Shown piece after piece: positions 23,348-32,464 of a stretch of DNA of 64,000 bases (positions are counted from its first letter, which is position 1; each line of letters starts with the position of its first letter). The notes below the pieces were generated by a model. That model saw only the letters and a program-made list of their open reading frames with translations, did no database searches and had not been told where the DNA came from. The stretch covers positions 1-64,000 of the forward strand of contig NZ_AYMG01000003.1 of NCBI RefSeq assembly GCF_000633455.1, in the 5' to 3' direction. Position numbers and translations under genes: made by a program. This stretch comes from Pedobacter jeongneungensis (lineage in GTDB: Bacteria > Bacteroidota > Bacteroidia > Sphingobacteriales > Sphingobacteriaceae).

Positions 23348-25822
23348 TTATTTACTGTTTAATTTATCGGCAAGCATTTTCATATAAAAACCGCCTACAA
23401 CGCTACGGGCCTTAAAGTTATCGCGGATGCCGGTATTTGAATCATAGAAATCGTTCAAAGGCACTCTTGATTCTGTTTCGATAGCATGTTTATAAACCGG
23501 ATGCACCAAAGCCTCGAATTCTGTTTGGGTTGGTGCAAAAGTTGCCGTCCACAAAATCCAGTCGTTTTTGGTATAAGCCTTTCTACTGTCTAATGGAATA
23601 CCGTATCTGTTTTGTTTGGTGAGGTAATATTTAGTTTCAGTGTCGTAGATTTTTTGAGGGAAAAGGTTTAAGTTTAAAACTTTATCCCAAACCAGGTTAT
23701 ATTTCTGGCTCCAGGTATCTTTATTATCGAAGGTTAAGGCATAATGATCGCCCGCATCAGCCATTTCTATCCATTTAGGCACCATGCCTTCGGCAATATC
23801 CCTGTATTTTTTAGCCACATCATCATAACCCAATGTTTTTGCCATTTGAGCATAACAGGCAATACCTACAATTGCTTTTACCGATAAGTTGGCATTACGG
23901 GCCAGGTGACCGGCAAAATCATCGGTACATAACTGTGTTTTTGGATCTAAACCTTCTTTGGTTAAATAATCAACCCAGGTGGTTAAGGTTTTCCAATGTG
24001 CTTTGGCGTAATCGGCATTTCCTTGTGCTTTGGCAATGGCAGCAGTTAAAATGATCATGTTGCCCGATTCTTCAACCGGCATTGGTTCGCCGTAGGTTTG
24101 TCCGTTGGCCAATGGGTAAGTCCCTAAATCGTGTGCTGCCCATGGGTGGGGATATTTCCCGCTTTCGCTGAAATAGAAAATACCATTTAACATACCTTGT
24201 AGCAACTGTGGATTATAAATGAGGTATAATGGAGCCGATGGATAAGTTACATCAACCGTGTTGATAAAGCCACCACTGTTATTTTCTTTTGATAACCACA
24301 AAATTTCACCTTGCTGGCTTTTAACCAAAGTGTGTGCTGCAATACTCTGACGATAACCTAAAACACATAAATCAGCGTACTCTTTACCGCCTGATTTTAA
24401 TGCATCAGCATATAAGGTTTTATTAAAAGCTTCGCATTTCTGAATCACTGTTTTATATTCATCGGCCGCAGCAGTTAATTGCCCTTCAATGGTTTCTTTA
24501 CCAGAAGTGTTCCACCATGGCCTTAAATTTTTGTTAAAATATTGAACCGAATAAATTTCATCATAACCCAGCTCAACATATTTTTCAACCGCAGCTTTTC
24601 CTACCGCACCAAATGGAATAATGGTGTTAAGTGCCAGCATTTTGCCCTGTTTAGCGGTTGAAGCGGAGTTGCCTTTTCTAAAGGCTTCAGCTGCATCTTT
24701 TTCTGCAGTTACAAACTGAATGGCATTGCTGGTTTTTGGAGCCGCTACATAAAAATAACCCCAATCAATACGCATATCGTCGCTTGCCTTTTGCAGGATG
24801 GGCTGCTCTACCGTTCCCGTTTTTAATATAGATAATTTTGGCGTAGCATATTTAGTTGCGGTAACCTCTTGCGTAGGACGGTAAACTGCAATGTTAGATG
24901 AAGCACTTAAATACACTCTTACCTGGTGTGTTTTACCATCATTGGCTTTTACCTGATAAGAAACATAAGAAACCGGACGTGCAAACAAACCTAAATCATT
25001 CATCAATAAAGGTGAGGTAAAGGTCAGTTTCAAGTCGATTTTGCCACAGGTAAAGTTGTAAATGGTTTGCGTGGCATTAATATCAACACTTTTTTGCTTT
25101 GCCAGCTGTACCTTTTCTGCATTGTCTTTTAGCCTGTCTACCAGGCCAAAATCAAGGAAACGGCCACCTGCGGTATTAATCAGGTGGATTGCAATTACAT
25201 TGGACCCCGCTTTTAAAGCACTTTTATCGCTATTGCTTAAAGCAATATATTGGAAATTGTTTGTCCAGCCTTCTTTGGTGTAGATCTTTTTACCGTTTAA
25301 ATACACCTCGATATTATCGTCGTGGTTTATTTTTAAGAACAACTCATTTATTGAGGCCGGATTAGCTACATTAAAGGTTCTCCTCACCCAGATATCATGC
25401 GATTTCCAGAGTGTTTTTACGTTTTTGGCATCATCGCCAATTGGTGCGGCACCTGTTTGCCAGTTGCCTGCATTGTAATTTGGAGACTTCCAATCGCCCT
25501 GCGGTTCGGTTTCTGTATATTTAACTTCGTAGCCTTTTTCATCAGAAGCAGGTACAACTGTTTTGTAGGTTATGGTTTCTTTACCTAAAAAGCGATAAAT
25601 ACCGCCATCAACATTGATTAAGCCTAAAAGAGAATTATCGGCACCGGTCCAGTGCTGGGTAGAAGATTCGTTTAATTTATCAGTAGCAGACCAGATACTG
25701 AAATAGGTATTGTGCGTAATTAAGGGATAAGCGGGTGCCTTTCGCTCCTGTGCTTTTAGCAAGCCCCCGACTAACATGCAGCCGAGTATGCCGAAGAATT
25801 TTAAAGTGTTGGTTTTGTTCAT
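23348..25822 (-). CDS. Secreted glutaminase-A-like / DUF4965-DUF5127 family protein
   Basis: An 824-residue exported protein (signal 1-24, ending LLKAQ). It matches the Bacteroidota family annotated as glutaminase-like with DUF4964, DUF5127, DUF4965 and DUF1793 blocks. The long C-terminal half is an (alpha/alpha)-barrel with YPHPWAAHDLGTYPLANGQ and PMPVEESGNMIILTAAIAK, regions with conserved acidic residues as in GH-like alpha barrels. A GH2-type sugar-binding beta-sandwich (about 95-230, with KINHDDNIEVYLNGKKIY) is inserted near the N-terminus. The actual substrate is unknown. It has its own promoter gap, which carries a palindrome identical to one upstream of the neighbouring double SusCD locus, and its own terminator. 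Confidence 0.75.
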   Translation of the reverse strand: MNKTNTLKFFGILGCMLVGGLLKAQERKAPAYPLITHNTYFSIWSATDKLNESSTQHWTGADNSLLGLINVDGGIYRFLGKETITYKTVVPASDEKGYEVKYTETEPQGDWKSPNYNAGNWQTGAAPIGDDAKNVKTLWKSHDIWVRRTFNVANPASINELFLKINHDDNIEVYLNGKKIYTKEGWTNNFQYIALSNSDKSALKAGSNVIAIHLINTAGGRFLDFGLVDRLKDNAEKVQLAKQKSVDINATQTIYNFTCGKIDLKLTFTSPLLMNDLGLFARPVSYVSYQVKANDGKTHQVRVYLSASSNIAVYRPTQEVTATKYATPKLSILKTGTVEQPILQKASDDMRIDWGYFYVAAPKTSNAIQFVTAEKDAAEAFRKGNSASTAKQGKMLALNTIIPFGAVGKAAVEKYVELGYDEIYSVQYFNKNLRPWWNTSGKETIEGQLTAAADEYKTVIQKCEAFNKTLYADALKSGGKEYADLCVLGYRQSIAAHTLVKSQQGEILWLSKENNSGGFINTVDVTYPSAPLYLIYNPQLLQGMLNGIFYFSESGKYPHPWAAHDLGTYPLANGQTYGEPMPVEESGNMIILTAAIAKAQGNADYAKAHWKTLTTWVDYLTKEGLDPKTQLCTDDFAGHLARNANLSVKAIVGIACYAQMAKTLGYDDVAKKYRDIAEGMVPKWIEMADAGDHYALTFDNKDTWSQKYNLVWDKVLNLNLFPQKIYDTETKYYLTKQNRYGIPLDSRKAYTKNDWILWTATFAPTQTEFEALVHPVYKHAIETESRVPLNDFYDSNTGIRDNFKARSVVGGFYMKMLADKLNSK

Positions 25823-25874
25823 AATTTGTGTGTGTATTGAAGTATGATCGTATATTCTGGTTAGATTAACGCTG

Positions 25875-25888
25875 GTTAAACGTTTTAC
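25875..25888. promoter_or_regulatory. Operator-like palindrome upstream of the glutaminase-like gene
   Basis: GTTAAACGTTTTAC, symmetric except for one position per arm around a central CG, 53 bases upstream of the start codon. The identical 14-mer is found at 44422-44435, with matching flanks (CTRG before, CTAAA or TAAA after). The shape is that of LacI/GalR-family operators. Confidence 0.6.
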
Positions 25889-25965
25889 TAAAGTATAAAA
25901 TATAATTTACTTTTGGCAAGACAATTCAATTTTTAATTGTCCAAATGACATTTAAATTCGGGAAC

Positions 25966-26003
25966 TAAAAAAATACATGAAGTTTTTAAGCCTCATGTAT
26001 TTT
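25966..26003 (-). terminator. Intrinsic terminator of the double SusCD locus
   Basis: On the minus strand, AAAATACATGA and TCATGTATTTT form an 11-bp stem with a 12-base loop and a T7 tail. It lies 23 bases after the stop at 26026, so the glutaminase-like gene downstream is a separate transcript. Confidence 0.7.
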
Positions 26004-26025
26004 TCAAATGTGTGGAGCGTATTAG

Positions 26026-26871
26026 TTAAGGTTGTTTTTTGTTGATTGTCCACTCGCCCAGTTGAAACACGCGGCTTCCCCTGTTCGATTTAATGTAAAG
26101 ACGATAGAATTTATAAGCGATGTAATTATCAAAGTGGAAAAGCTTGGTCTGTTTTCTACTCGCACCTTCATTGGTATTTTCCCACGGACAACTGGTTACA
26201 GTATGCAGATCGGTATATTGAATGCCATCTAAAGATCCCTGTAAAATCCAGTACCTTGGATCGCGGTCTGCGGCATCGTTGCCCGACGTTAAGGTATAAG
26301 CACCTACCACCTGTGGCGTATTCAGTTCGAAAGTACATTTTTGGGTACCATCAAAACCAGCCTGTAAAAATTTGGTATTGATATCCTGATCGACAAGTTT
26401 TTTAGAACCTTCGTTAGAATCGGGTCCGGCACCAGCCTCGAGGTTTACTGAAAATTTTCCTCCAACGGTTACCATGTAGTTTTCGCCATATTTGGTAGGA
26501 TCGAAATTAGGATCGACAATTTTTAGGTTGATCTCTTTTGTTGCCGAATAACCCTGTCCGTTTCTGATCGTTAAAATTACGCGATATGTACCCGGAAACC
26601 TGTAAACGTGTTTTGGCGAAATTTCTACTGAGGTACTATCATCTCCAAACTGCCACAATAATGATTTGTAATTTGTGGGAGTGGCCGTAAACTGAACCTC
26701 CTGGTATTTTACCGGATTTGGAATGGTATAATCAAATGTAACCAATGGCTTTGGTTCATCCACCTGTGGAATAACCTCATCGTTTCCGCTTTTTTTACAT
26801 TTTACCGTTAACACAACGATAAGCAGTAAAAGCGAGCAGATGCTCAAAAACTTTTTCATATTACTTTTCAT
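26026..26871 (-). CDS. PKD and F5/8C-like domain lipoprotein
   Basis: A 281-residue lipoprotein (Cys25 in LTVKC-KK). A PKD domain spans about 43-118 (SLLWQFGDDSTSVEISPKHV, then YRVILTIRNG). A discoidin/F5-8C-like beta-sandwich fills about 130-281 (LVDQDINTKF, TSGNDAADRDPRYWILQGS, QLGEWTINKK). The C-terminal domain is clearly paralogous to the C-terminus of the protein at 38302. Such domains usually bind glycans or protein, so a surface-binding role is likely. It is the last gene of the locus, 12 bases after its upstream neighbour. A second Met four codons in could be the start. Confidence 0.75.
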   Translation of the reverse strand: MKSNMKKFLSICSLLLLIVVLTVKCKKSGNDEVIPQVDEPKPLVTFDYTIPNPVKYQEVQFTATPTNYKSLLWQFGDDSTSVEISPKHVYRFPGTYRVILTIRNGQGYSATKEINLKIVDPNFDPTKYGENYMVTVGGKFSVNLEAGAGPDSNEGSKKLVDQDINTKFLQAGFDGTQKCTFELNTPQVVGAYTLTSGNDAADRDPRYWILQGSLDGIQYTDLHTVTSCPWENTNEGASRKQTKLFHFDNYIAYKFYRLYIKSNRGSRVFQLGEWTINKKQP

Positions 26872-26883
26872 ATCTATTAATGT

Positions 26884-28311
26884 TTAAGGAGTTGGAAATA
26901 ATTGTGAGGTCTCTATAGGACGCTTACCCACTATACCTGCCGATGGCACTTCGTATTCTAACTTAGCTTCCTGGCCACCCACATTCTCGCGGTGATGTAC
27001 TTCTATTCTATATTTAATTCCTCTTTCTAAATGGATAGTTGCCTTTCTTCCCGGCTGGCTCCAACTTGTGGTATAATCATCAATAATTGCTTTTCCGTTG
27101 ATAAACAATCTTGATCCGTCATCCCAGGTAGTTTGATAAAAAATATAATCACCTCTAACCGGAGCCAGGAATTCTCCGCTCCACCTGCTTGCGAAATTAT
27201 CAAGACTTACTCCTGCATTTCTTGGCCAGTCATCTCCGGCAAAATTAATACTCGCATCTACCCTTGTTGTTGTCGGGGCTCTTCCATCATCAGGAGCTAA
27301 TTGTGTATTGGTGTAGTATTTAGCGATTAAACCCGTTCCGTTCCCAAAAATTGGCGAGTTATTATCTAAGTTCACATTTGGATCGATTATTACAATCACT
27401 TTTCCTTTTGTAGGATGGATTACATGATTGGTATTTTCGGCAAGACTTAATGCAAAGGCGAACTTTTTATTGGCTACGATATTTGCATCGAAAACCGGCC
27501 AAGGTATAGTTAGCCTCACTGTGGCACTGCTTGCCCCTGTATTAAACCTGATTAATGTATCGAGTGAAAAATCTTTTGCAGCCAAATGAATGGCATCCGC
27601 AGGGAGCGTACCTCTCGAAACTAAGGTAGCAATGGTATCTACATTATCCCTCACTTTTACATTAAAGGCTGTAGAAGGAGCATTTTCTAAACTGATAATA
27701 AGTGGAAAGGTAACACCTGCGGGCCCCACAATATAATTACCCTGATAAGCGATGTTATAAGTACCGCCGCCTTGCAGCGTAAGAAAATGGACGTCAGAAG
27801 TTTTAAGTAATTCGGATGTATTGATTACCACCAAAATGGTAGATTTTCCATTAGCAATTTTATTTCCTTTACCTGGCGAAGAGAGTTTTAAAGCAAAAGC
27901 CACTTTTTTACCGAGATAACGCTCTAAAGTGGCCCTACGCACAATGGCAATACCTTCGGCATTATCTGTTCCGTAAGCTACGTTAATCACCGTTGGATAT
28001 TCTACTGCAGATGAAGGCATTAATACGGTATTGGTTAAACCTCCGTTATTGATTAACTGGGTAACGGTATCGTTATTTAAGGTTAAACCCACCTGGAAAG
28101 CCTCTTCGGCCATGCCTGAAAGGGAAATTTTAAAGGGTACCCTCACAAATTGATTATCGATGGTTACATTACCCACTACAATACCCTCGCCAGTAATGCT
28201 CCTGGTTGCAGCATCGGGCAGTTTTAAATCCTCTACTTGCGATTGTTTACAAGAATAGGCACCAATTATAATGGTTAAACCCATTACCATTGAATATATA
28301 ATTTTTTTCAT
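26884..28311 (-). CDS. DUF1735-repeat and PA14 domain lipoprotein
   Basis: A 475-residue lipoprotein. I chose ATG at 28311: the frame reaches GTG at 28359, but that start overlaps the upstream gene by 16 bases and moves the signal peptide inward. The signal ends near GAYSC-KQ. Two Ig-like DUF1735-type domains follow (about 30-160 and 165-300, each ending in a GK.x.ILVVIN/GKVIVIID strand). A C-terminal PA14 domain follows (about 320-465, GLIAKYYTNTQL, YIFYQTTWDDGSRLFINGK, HHRENVGGQEAKLEYE). PA14 domains are known carbohydrate binders, so it probably serves surface glycan capture. Confidence 0.78.
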   Translation of the reverse strand: MKKIIYSMVMGLTIIIGAYSCKQSQVEDLKLPDAATRSITGEGIVVGNVTIDNQFVRVPFKISLSGMAEEAFQVGLTLNNDTVTQLINNGGLTNTVLMPSSAVEYPTVINVAYGTDNAEGIAIVRRATLERYLGKKVAFALKLSSPGKGNKIANGKSTILVVINTSELLKTSDVHFLTLQGGGTYNIAYQGNYIVGPAGVTFPLIISLENAPSTAFNVKVRDNVDTIATLVSRGTLPADAIHLAAKDFSLDTLIRFNTGASSATVRLTIPWPVFDANIVANKKFAFALSLAENTNHVIHPTKGKVIVIIDPNVNLDNNSPIFGNGTGLIAKYYTNTQLAPDDGRAPTTTRVDASINFAGDDWPRNAGVSLDNFASRWSGEFLAPVRGDYIFYQTTWDDGSRLFINGKAIIDDYTTSWSQPGRKATIHLERGIKYRIEVHHRENVGGQEAKLEYEVPSAGIVGKRPIETSQLFPTP

Positions 28312-28343
28312 TTTCGATATTTTTAAATGATCCGAAACTTTTG

Positions 28344-30050
28344 TTATTGATCTAACCAAACCCTGCCATCAAGTGCCCAGGTTTGTTTGTTTGCTATTTT
28401 TAACCAGTTGATTACCTGTGCGGGTATATCAGAAGTTTGAGGAACCAATGCAGCAAGTGTGCTTGCAGATGGCGGACAGATTAAATCATTAAAATTTTCC
28501 CATGCATAAGGTCCGAGCAATTTAAAATCGCGTGCCTGAGAAGAAAGATCAACCATTTTATCACTGTTTCCATCTGTAGCAGGCCAGTAACCCACCAGAA
28601 AATTATAAGAAGGGTGACTTTGATCGATAGAAGTTTCGCATGCATATTGCCCGATTACTCCATCTGGAACCGAAAGTTTAAAGAACCTGATATCGGTTAC
28701 ATAATAATCCGGTTCTCCATGTCCATCACCATTTAAGAAGCCCAGTTTTAATGCATTTGAATTGGCCAAAGAGCCAGAATTGGTAATTTCTAATTCATTA
28801 TTAAAAACACCGTTGGTATAGGTACGGATGAACCTTTGATTACCACGCTGCTCTAATTTCACCGATAGATTTTCCCATCTGCCCTGAACCAGATCGGCGC
28901 CTCTGCACTGGCGGTAATCGCCATCTTTTGTACCTCTCCATTCGAAATACCAGTACTTATCTTCCAGGTAAATTACCCAGCCAACACTTGGGTGACCGCT
29001 AGACCATTCGTTCCGTTTACCTAAAATGCTGGGGTAAAAAAGTTTCTCCTGATTCTTTTTAACCTTCAGTTCGATGGTCATTTTGGTGGTATCATCAATG
29101 TTATAAACAGTAGCATCTTCGCCGGCAATTTCTGCCCTTACCTCTTTTCCAGTCATTTTAACTGTTTTACCTAAATAACGGTTACCTGTAAAGGGCTTAA
29201 CCAAAATTCTTTTGCTATAGGTAGAACTATAATAGATCACAAATGCATTATTAGCAGGCTTGCTAAAAATAGTCTGATCATCAGCATTTGGCGGAAGGGT
29301 AAATGCACCACCATCGCTAGAGGCGATTACAACCAGCCAATCTTCGTTGATGTAGTTTGTGCGTTTCTTTAAAGCAGTCATGATCTCGCCTACACCACTA
29401 TCAAATTTTTCAATTGCCGATTTATAAGCCGGAAATGAATTATCATAACCCGAAGCAATACCTGCTTTATCTACATCGGTAAAATGGCCCACAATAACCG
29501 ATGCGGTATCGGTATTTAACTGATTGATAACTGCCGCCTTAACCTCGTCATCATTGGTTACCAGGCTACTGATATCGGCACCGGTGGTTAATGATTTAAA
29601 TACTGCAGATGAAGTATATGCTGCAATTTTAGTCTGCGGTTTTACCTCTTTAATCCTTTTAAAAATAATTGGATAGTTCTGCAGGTTATTATTGGTTAAA
29701 TTATCATCGTTTACCAGGTGTTTGCCTTTTTTTACTCCGGTAAGCATATTGGCCCAATTGCTGGCATTCTGCGTAACTTCGGGTTCGTTTAATGCTACCC
29801 AACTGTAAATAGAGGTTGGAAGTAAAGCCGTAATATTAGGGATACTAGCCGTTGACACCGACTGGCCCCTGGCACCATCAACAATGAGGTACAAAACCTT
29901 GCGGCTACCATACCGTACTTTAGTGGTATCGGTACCATCTTTTGGAGTAAGTGTTCTATCGAAATCTTTGTTACAGGAAAATATGGCCGTTGTAATTATT
30001 GTGGCCATCAGACCTATCAATAATTTATATTTTTTCATCATGCTCATCAT
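28344..30050 (-). CDS. Degenerate alkaline-phosphatase-fold lipoprotein with lectin-like C-terminus (DUF4983-type)
   Basis: A 568-residue lipoprotein (Cys26 in IFSC-NK). Residues about 48-270 have the alkaline phosphatase/phosphodiesterase superfamily pattern: VLYLIVDGARG (D58), SNWANMLTGVKKGKH (98-111), TDVDKAGIASG (D194) and VVIASSDGGAF (D246). The usual His ligands of the GH and DHG motifs are I198 and G247 here, and the nucleophile position is unclear (T93 or N95). Catalysis is therefore doubtful. Residues about 325-540 form a concanavalin/LamG-like sandwich. From memory, proteins of this layout are annotated DUF4983. Its role may be binding rather than hydrolysis. Confidence 0.7.
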   Translation of the reverse strand: MMSMMKKYKLLIGLMATIITTAIFSCNKDFDRTLTPKDGTDTTKVRYGSRKVLYLIVDGARGQSVSTASIPNITALLPTSIYSWVALNEPEVTQNASNWANMLTGVKKGKHLVNDDNLTNNNLQNYPIIFKRIKEVKPQTKIAAYTSSAVFKSLTTGADISSLVTNDDEVKAAVINQLNTDTASVIVGHFTDVDKAGIASGYDNSFPAYKSAIEKFDSGVGEIMTALKKRTNYINEDWLVVIASSDGGAFTLPPNADDQTIFSKPANNAFVIYYSSTYSKRILVKPFTGNRYLGKTVKMTGKEVRAEIAGEDATVYNIDDTTKMTIELKVKKNQEKLFYPSILGKRNEWSSGHPSVGWVIYLEDKYWYFEWRGTKDGDYRQCRGADLVQGRWENLSVKLEQRGNQRFIRTYTNGVFNNELEITNSGSLANSNALKLGFLNGDGHGEPDYYVTDIRFFKLSVPDGVIGQYACETSIDQSHPSYNFLVGYWPATDGNSDKMVDLSSQARDFKLLGPYAWENFNDLICPPSASTLAALVPQTSDIPAQVINWLKIANKQTWALDGRVWLDQ

Positions 30051-30071
30051 AATTTATCTTGGTTAGGCGTC

Positions 30072-31691
30072 TTATTCAATGGTTACTCTCATAATGTTAT
30101 AAAATGGCTGGTTATCGAAGCGGCTAAAGCCACCGATTAGCAGCAATGCTTTTTTACCATCTGCTGATTTTGTTTCAATTACATCAGATAAACTTCCCTG
30201 AAAAGGGCCTGTTGCATTATAACCTGGGGCCAATAAACCTGCTGGTGTAAGTACCATAAAGCCATTTCTGGTTACATTGTTATATTTCCTGAAATAACCA
30301 CTCACTACAATCAGCCCGTTAGAGAGCTGCTTGGCAAACTCCGGATAACCACCTTCAAATAATTTGGCGCTGAACGATTCGTCAAGGCTTCCATCTTCAT
30401 TTATCAGCGCTATTCCATTGGCAGGCTTGCCATTGTATTTGGTAAAACTTCCGGTAATCAGATATTTTCTGGTGGTGGCATTATAGGTTAAGTTACCAAT
30501 ACCATTATCTGCCCCAGTGCCCGGATTAAAGGAAGGATCTACTGCTCCGCTGGCTGTTAAACGTAATATACGTACCGCTGGCTGATCATCAAATGTATTG
30601 AAATTACCAAACACCATCAGTTTTTCTAAATTGGGAGCATCGGTATGCATATAGGTGCCAATTGGCCCATTTGCACTTACATTCCCCTTGTTTGTTGAAG
30701 TATTAAAACGGTAAGTTTTATCCAATGAACCATCTAAATTAAACCTTAAAATCTGGCGGATTTCGGTACTGTCTACAATAACAGTATCTCTGGTAAAATC
30801 GTAGTTATCTTTATTATAGGTACGTTTAACATAATACCTAAAATCACCTGCAGCCAATATTTTCCCCTGATGTGGATATATACGGCTGATATAACCGTTT
30901 GTACCGCCATTAAATTTCGGGAACCATTTTTGAGTTACGGTATCGGTAATTGTTGGCTTTCTTTTAGTCTGGATTTTAACGGTATCAATGGCACCATTAG
31001 TGAACAATGTAGTAATGTTACTGATATTTTCTGTACGTTGGTTGTAACCACTAAAACCACCAGCAATAACAAAACGTCCGCCTACTTCAATGATTCTTGA
31101 TAAAGACCCGTTTGCTCCTTTTCCGGTTCTAAATGTACGGTCGTAGTCACCATCCAATGAGGTTCTGGCAATTCTGTTGATCGGTGTAATAAACCCTTTA
31201 TTATCGTAATTGCTAAAACTGCCGATTACAATGGCCCTTCCGTCAGCCATTTCATAAAACTGGCTTACATAACTATTTGCACCTGATGTTGCTTTCCAGG
31301 TAATATCATTTTTAATAATACCGGTTACAGTAAACTGTGGCCCCAGAATTAACTGGTCGCCAATGGCAATAGAGGTAATACCTGTACTACCGGCATCTGG
31401 TACCTTAACCGTAATCTCGGTGGCGGTTACACTTACCACCTGAGCCTTTTCGCCATTAAACATAAAGGTAAGCTGATCTTTATAAGGCATCAAACCCGTT
31501 GCTTTTACGGTAACGGTTGTACCTACAATACCCTCTGCGGGTGTTGGCGTTGCTGTTTGACTGATTGTTATGCCAAGTGGTTCTTTTCCACTTCCGTAAG
31601 GTTCGGCACCTAGTTCTTCTCCCTTTTTACAGCTCTGGATGGTGAAGCTAATTAGGAAAAATACGGTTAGAATATATTTGATTCTTTTCAT
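30072..31691 (-). CDS. IPT/TIG and DUF5122-like propeller lipoprotein (DUF5008-type)
   Basis: A 539-residue lipoprotein (Cys21 in TIQSC-KK). An IPT/TIG Ig-like domain at about 40-125 (PAEGIVGTTVTVKATGL, then FMFNGEKAQVVSVTATEIT) is followed by a beta-propeller-like region of about 400 residues. That region has at least four recurring motifs of the form DGSLDxSFxxGTG (LDGDYDRTF, LDGSLDKTY, ASGAVDPSF, EDGSLDESF). From memory this layout is named DUF5008 in Bacteroidota. A surface-binding or scaffold role in the SusCD complex is inferred. It follows the fasciclin-like gene by 24 bases. Confidence 0.72.
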   Translation of the reverse strand: MKRIKYILTVFFLISFTIQSCKKGEELGAEPYGSGKEPLGITISQTATPTPAEGIVGTTVTVKATGLMPYKDQLTFMFNGEKAQVVSVTATEITVKVPDAGSTGITSIAIGDQLILGPQFTVTGIIKNDITWKATSGANSYVSQFYEMADGRAIVIGSFSNYDNKGFITPINRIARTSLDGDYDRTFRTGKGANGSLSRIIEVGGRFVIAGGFSGYNQRTENISNITTLFTNGAIDTVKIQTKRKPTITDTVTQKWFPKFNGGTNGYISRIYPHQGKILAAGDFRYYVKRTYNKDNYDFTRDTVIVDSTEIRQILRFNLDGSLDKTYRFNTSTNKGNVSANGPIGTYMHTDAPNLEKLMVFGNFNTFDDQPAVRILRLTASGAVDPSFNPGTGADNGIGNLTYNATTRKYLITGSFTKYNGKPANGIALINEDGSLDESFSAKLFEGGYPEFAKQLSNGLIVVSGYFRKYNNVTRNGFMVLTPAGLLAPGYNATGPFQGSLSDVIETKSADGKKALLLIGGFSRFDNQPFYNIMRVTIE

Positions 31692-31715
31692 GATTTAATT
31701 CTTTTCTAATAAAAC

Positions 31716-32441
31716 CTATTTACTTCCACCTGGCAGTAACCCACTAATAAATATATCGTTCCAAAACTCTGACTGACTAAAACCAAGATATGCGCCGGTA
31801 TAACTTAAGCTATGCACAACCCCGTTAGTTGGTTTTATATCTGACGATGCAATTGGCACCGTTATCCAGCTATCATTTGGCTTTGATATATCCGGAATAT
31901 AAGAAAACATTAACTGCCTGTAGCCTATGTACTTAACTCCATTAGCATCGCTAAAGTTCACCCCAATATTAGCTACACTGTTATTGTAATCATAGTACAG
32001 TGCGCCCGGGTAAATGCTGCGCAGACCAAGATCGATCTGTGGATAATCTTTTAAGCGGTTTACGCCTTTAAACATGTAGCGCTGCAGGTATTTTTTCCAT
32101 ATTGCAGGCGGAATCTGATCTAAGGTTTTAACGGTGTCTTTACCGGCATAAAACAAATAGGTATTTAAGCCTCCTGTTTTAAGCGTTCCTATGGTCCTTC
32201 TTACCACATCATCATCAAAAGCAAAGAAGGTAAAATCTTCTGAACTGAACTGTTTCTCCATACCAGCCAGTTTTACAATCTGTGCTACGGTATCGAAAGG
32301 AACTTTTTTGGCTTGCAGGTACTGCAGCATATTACCCTGATAATCAGGATTTGCTCTACCTCCGTCTATATAATATTCGTCACGTTTACAGGCATTAAGC
32401 AAGAGTAAAAGTGCTGCACATATCATTATTAGCTTTTTCAT
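31716..32441 (-). CDS. Fasciclin-like domain lipoprotein
   Basis: A 241-residue lipoprotein (Cys18 in LLNAC-KR) with a diverged fasciclin domain. The motifs DFTFFAFDDDVVRRTI (the first FAS1 box, normally TVFAPTNDAF) and TNGVVHSLSYTG (second box) are recognisable. FAS1 domains mediate adhesion, and in SusCD loci of Bacteroidota they appear as accessory surface proteins. It starts 24 bases after its SusD and is paralogous to the N-terminal part of the protein at 38302. Confidence 0.72.
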   Translation of the reverse strand: MKKLIMICAALLLLLNACKRDEYYIDGGRANPDYQGNMLQYLQAKKVPFDTVAQIVKLAGMEKQFSSEDFTFFAFDDDVVRRTIGTLKTGGLNTYLFYAGKDTVKTLDQIPPAIWKKYLQRYMFKGVNRLKDYPQIDLGLRSIYPGALYYDYNNSVANIGVNFSDANGVKYIGYRQLMFSYIPDISKPNDSWITVPIASSDIKPTNGVVHSLSYTGAYLGFSQSEFWNDIFISGLLPGGSK

Positions 32442-32464
32442 ATCTTCTAAATCTTTCTTATAAA

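Larger units (their letters stand above)
25823..26025. other. Gap with terminator and probable operator
   Basis: A 203-base A/T-rich gap. The 3' terminator of the double SusCD locus is at 25966-26003. The GH-like gene's control region carries the 14-base palindrome at 25875-25888. Confidence 0.5.
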
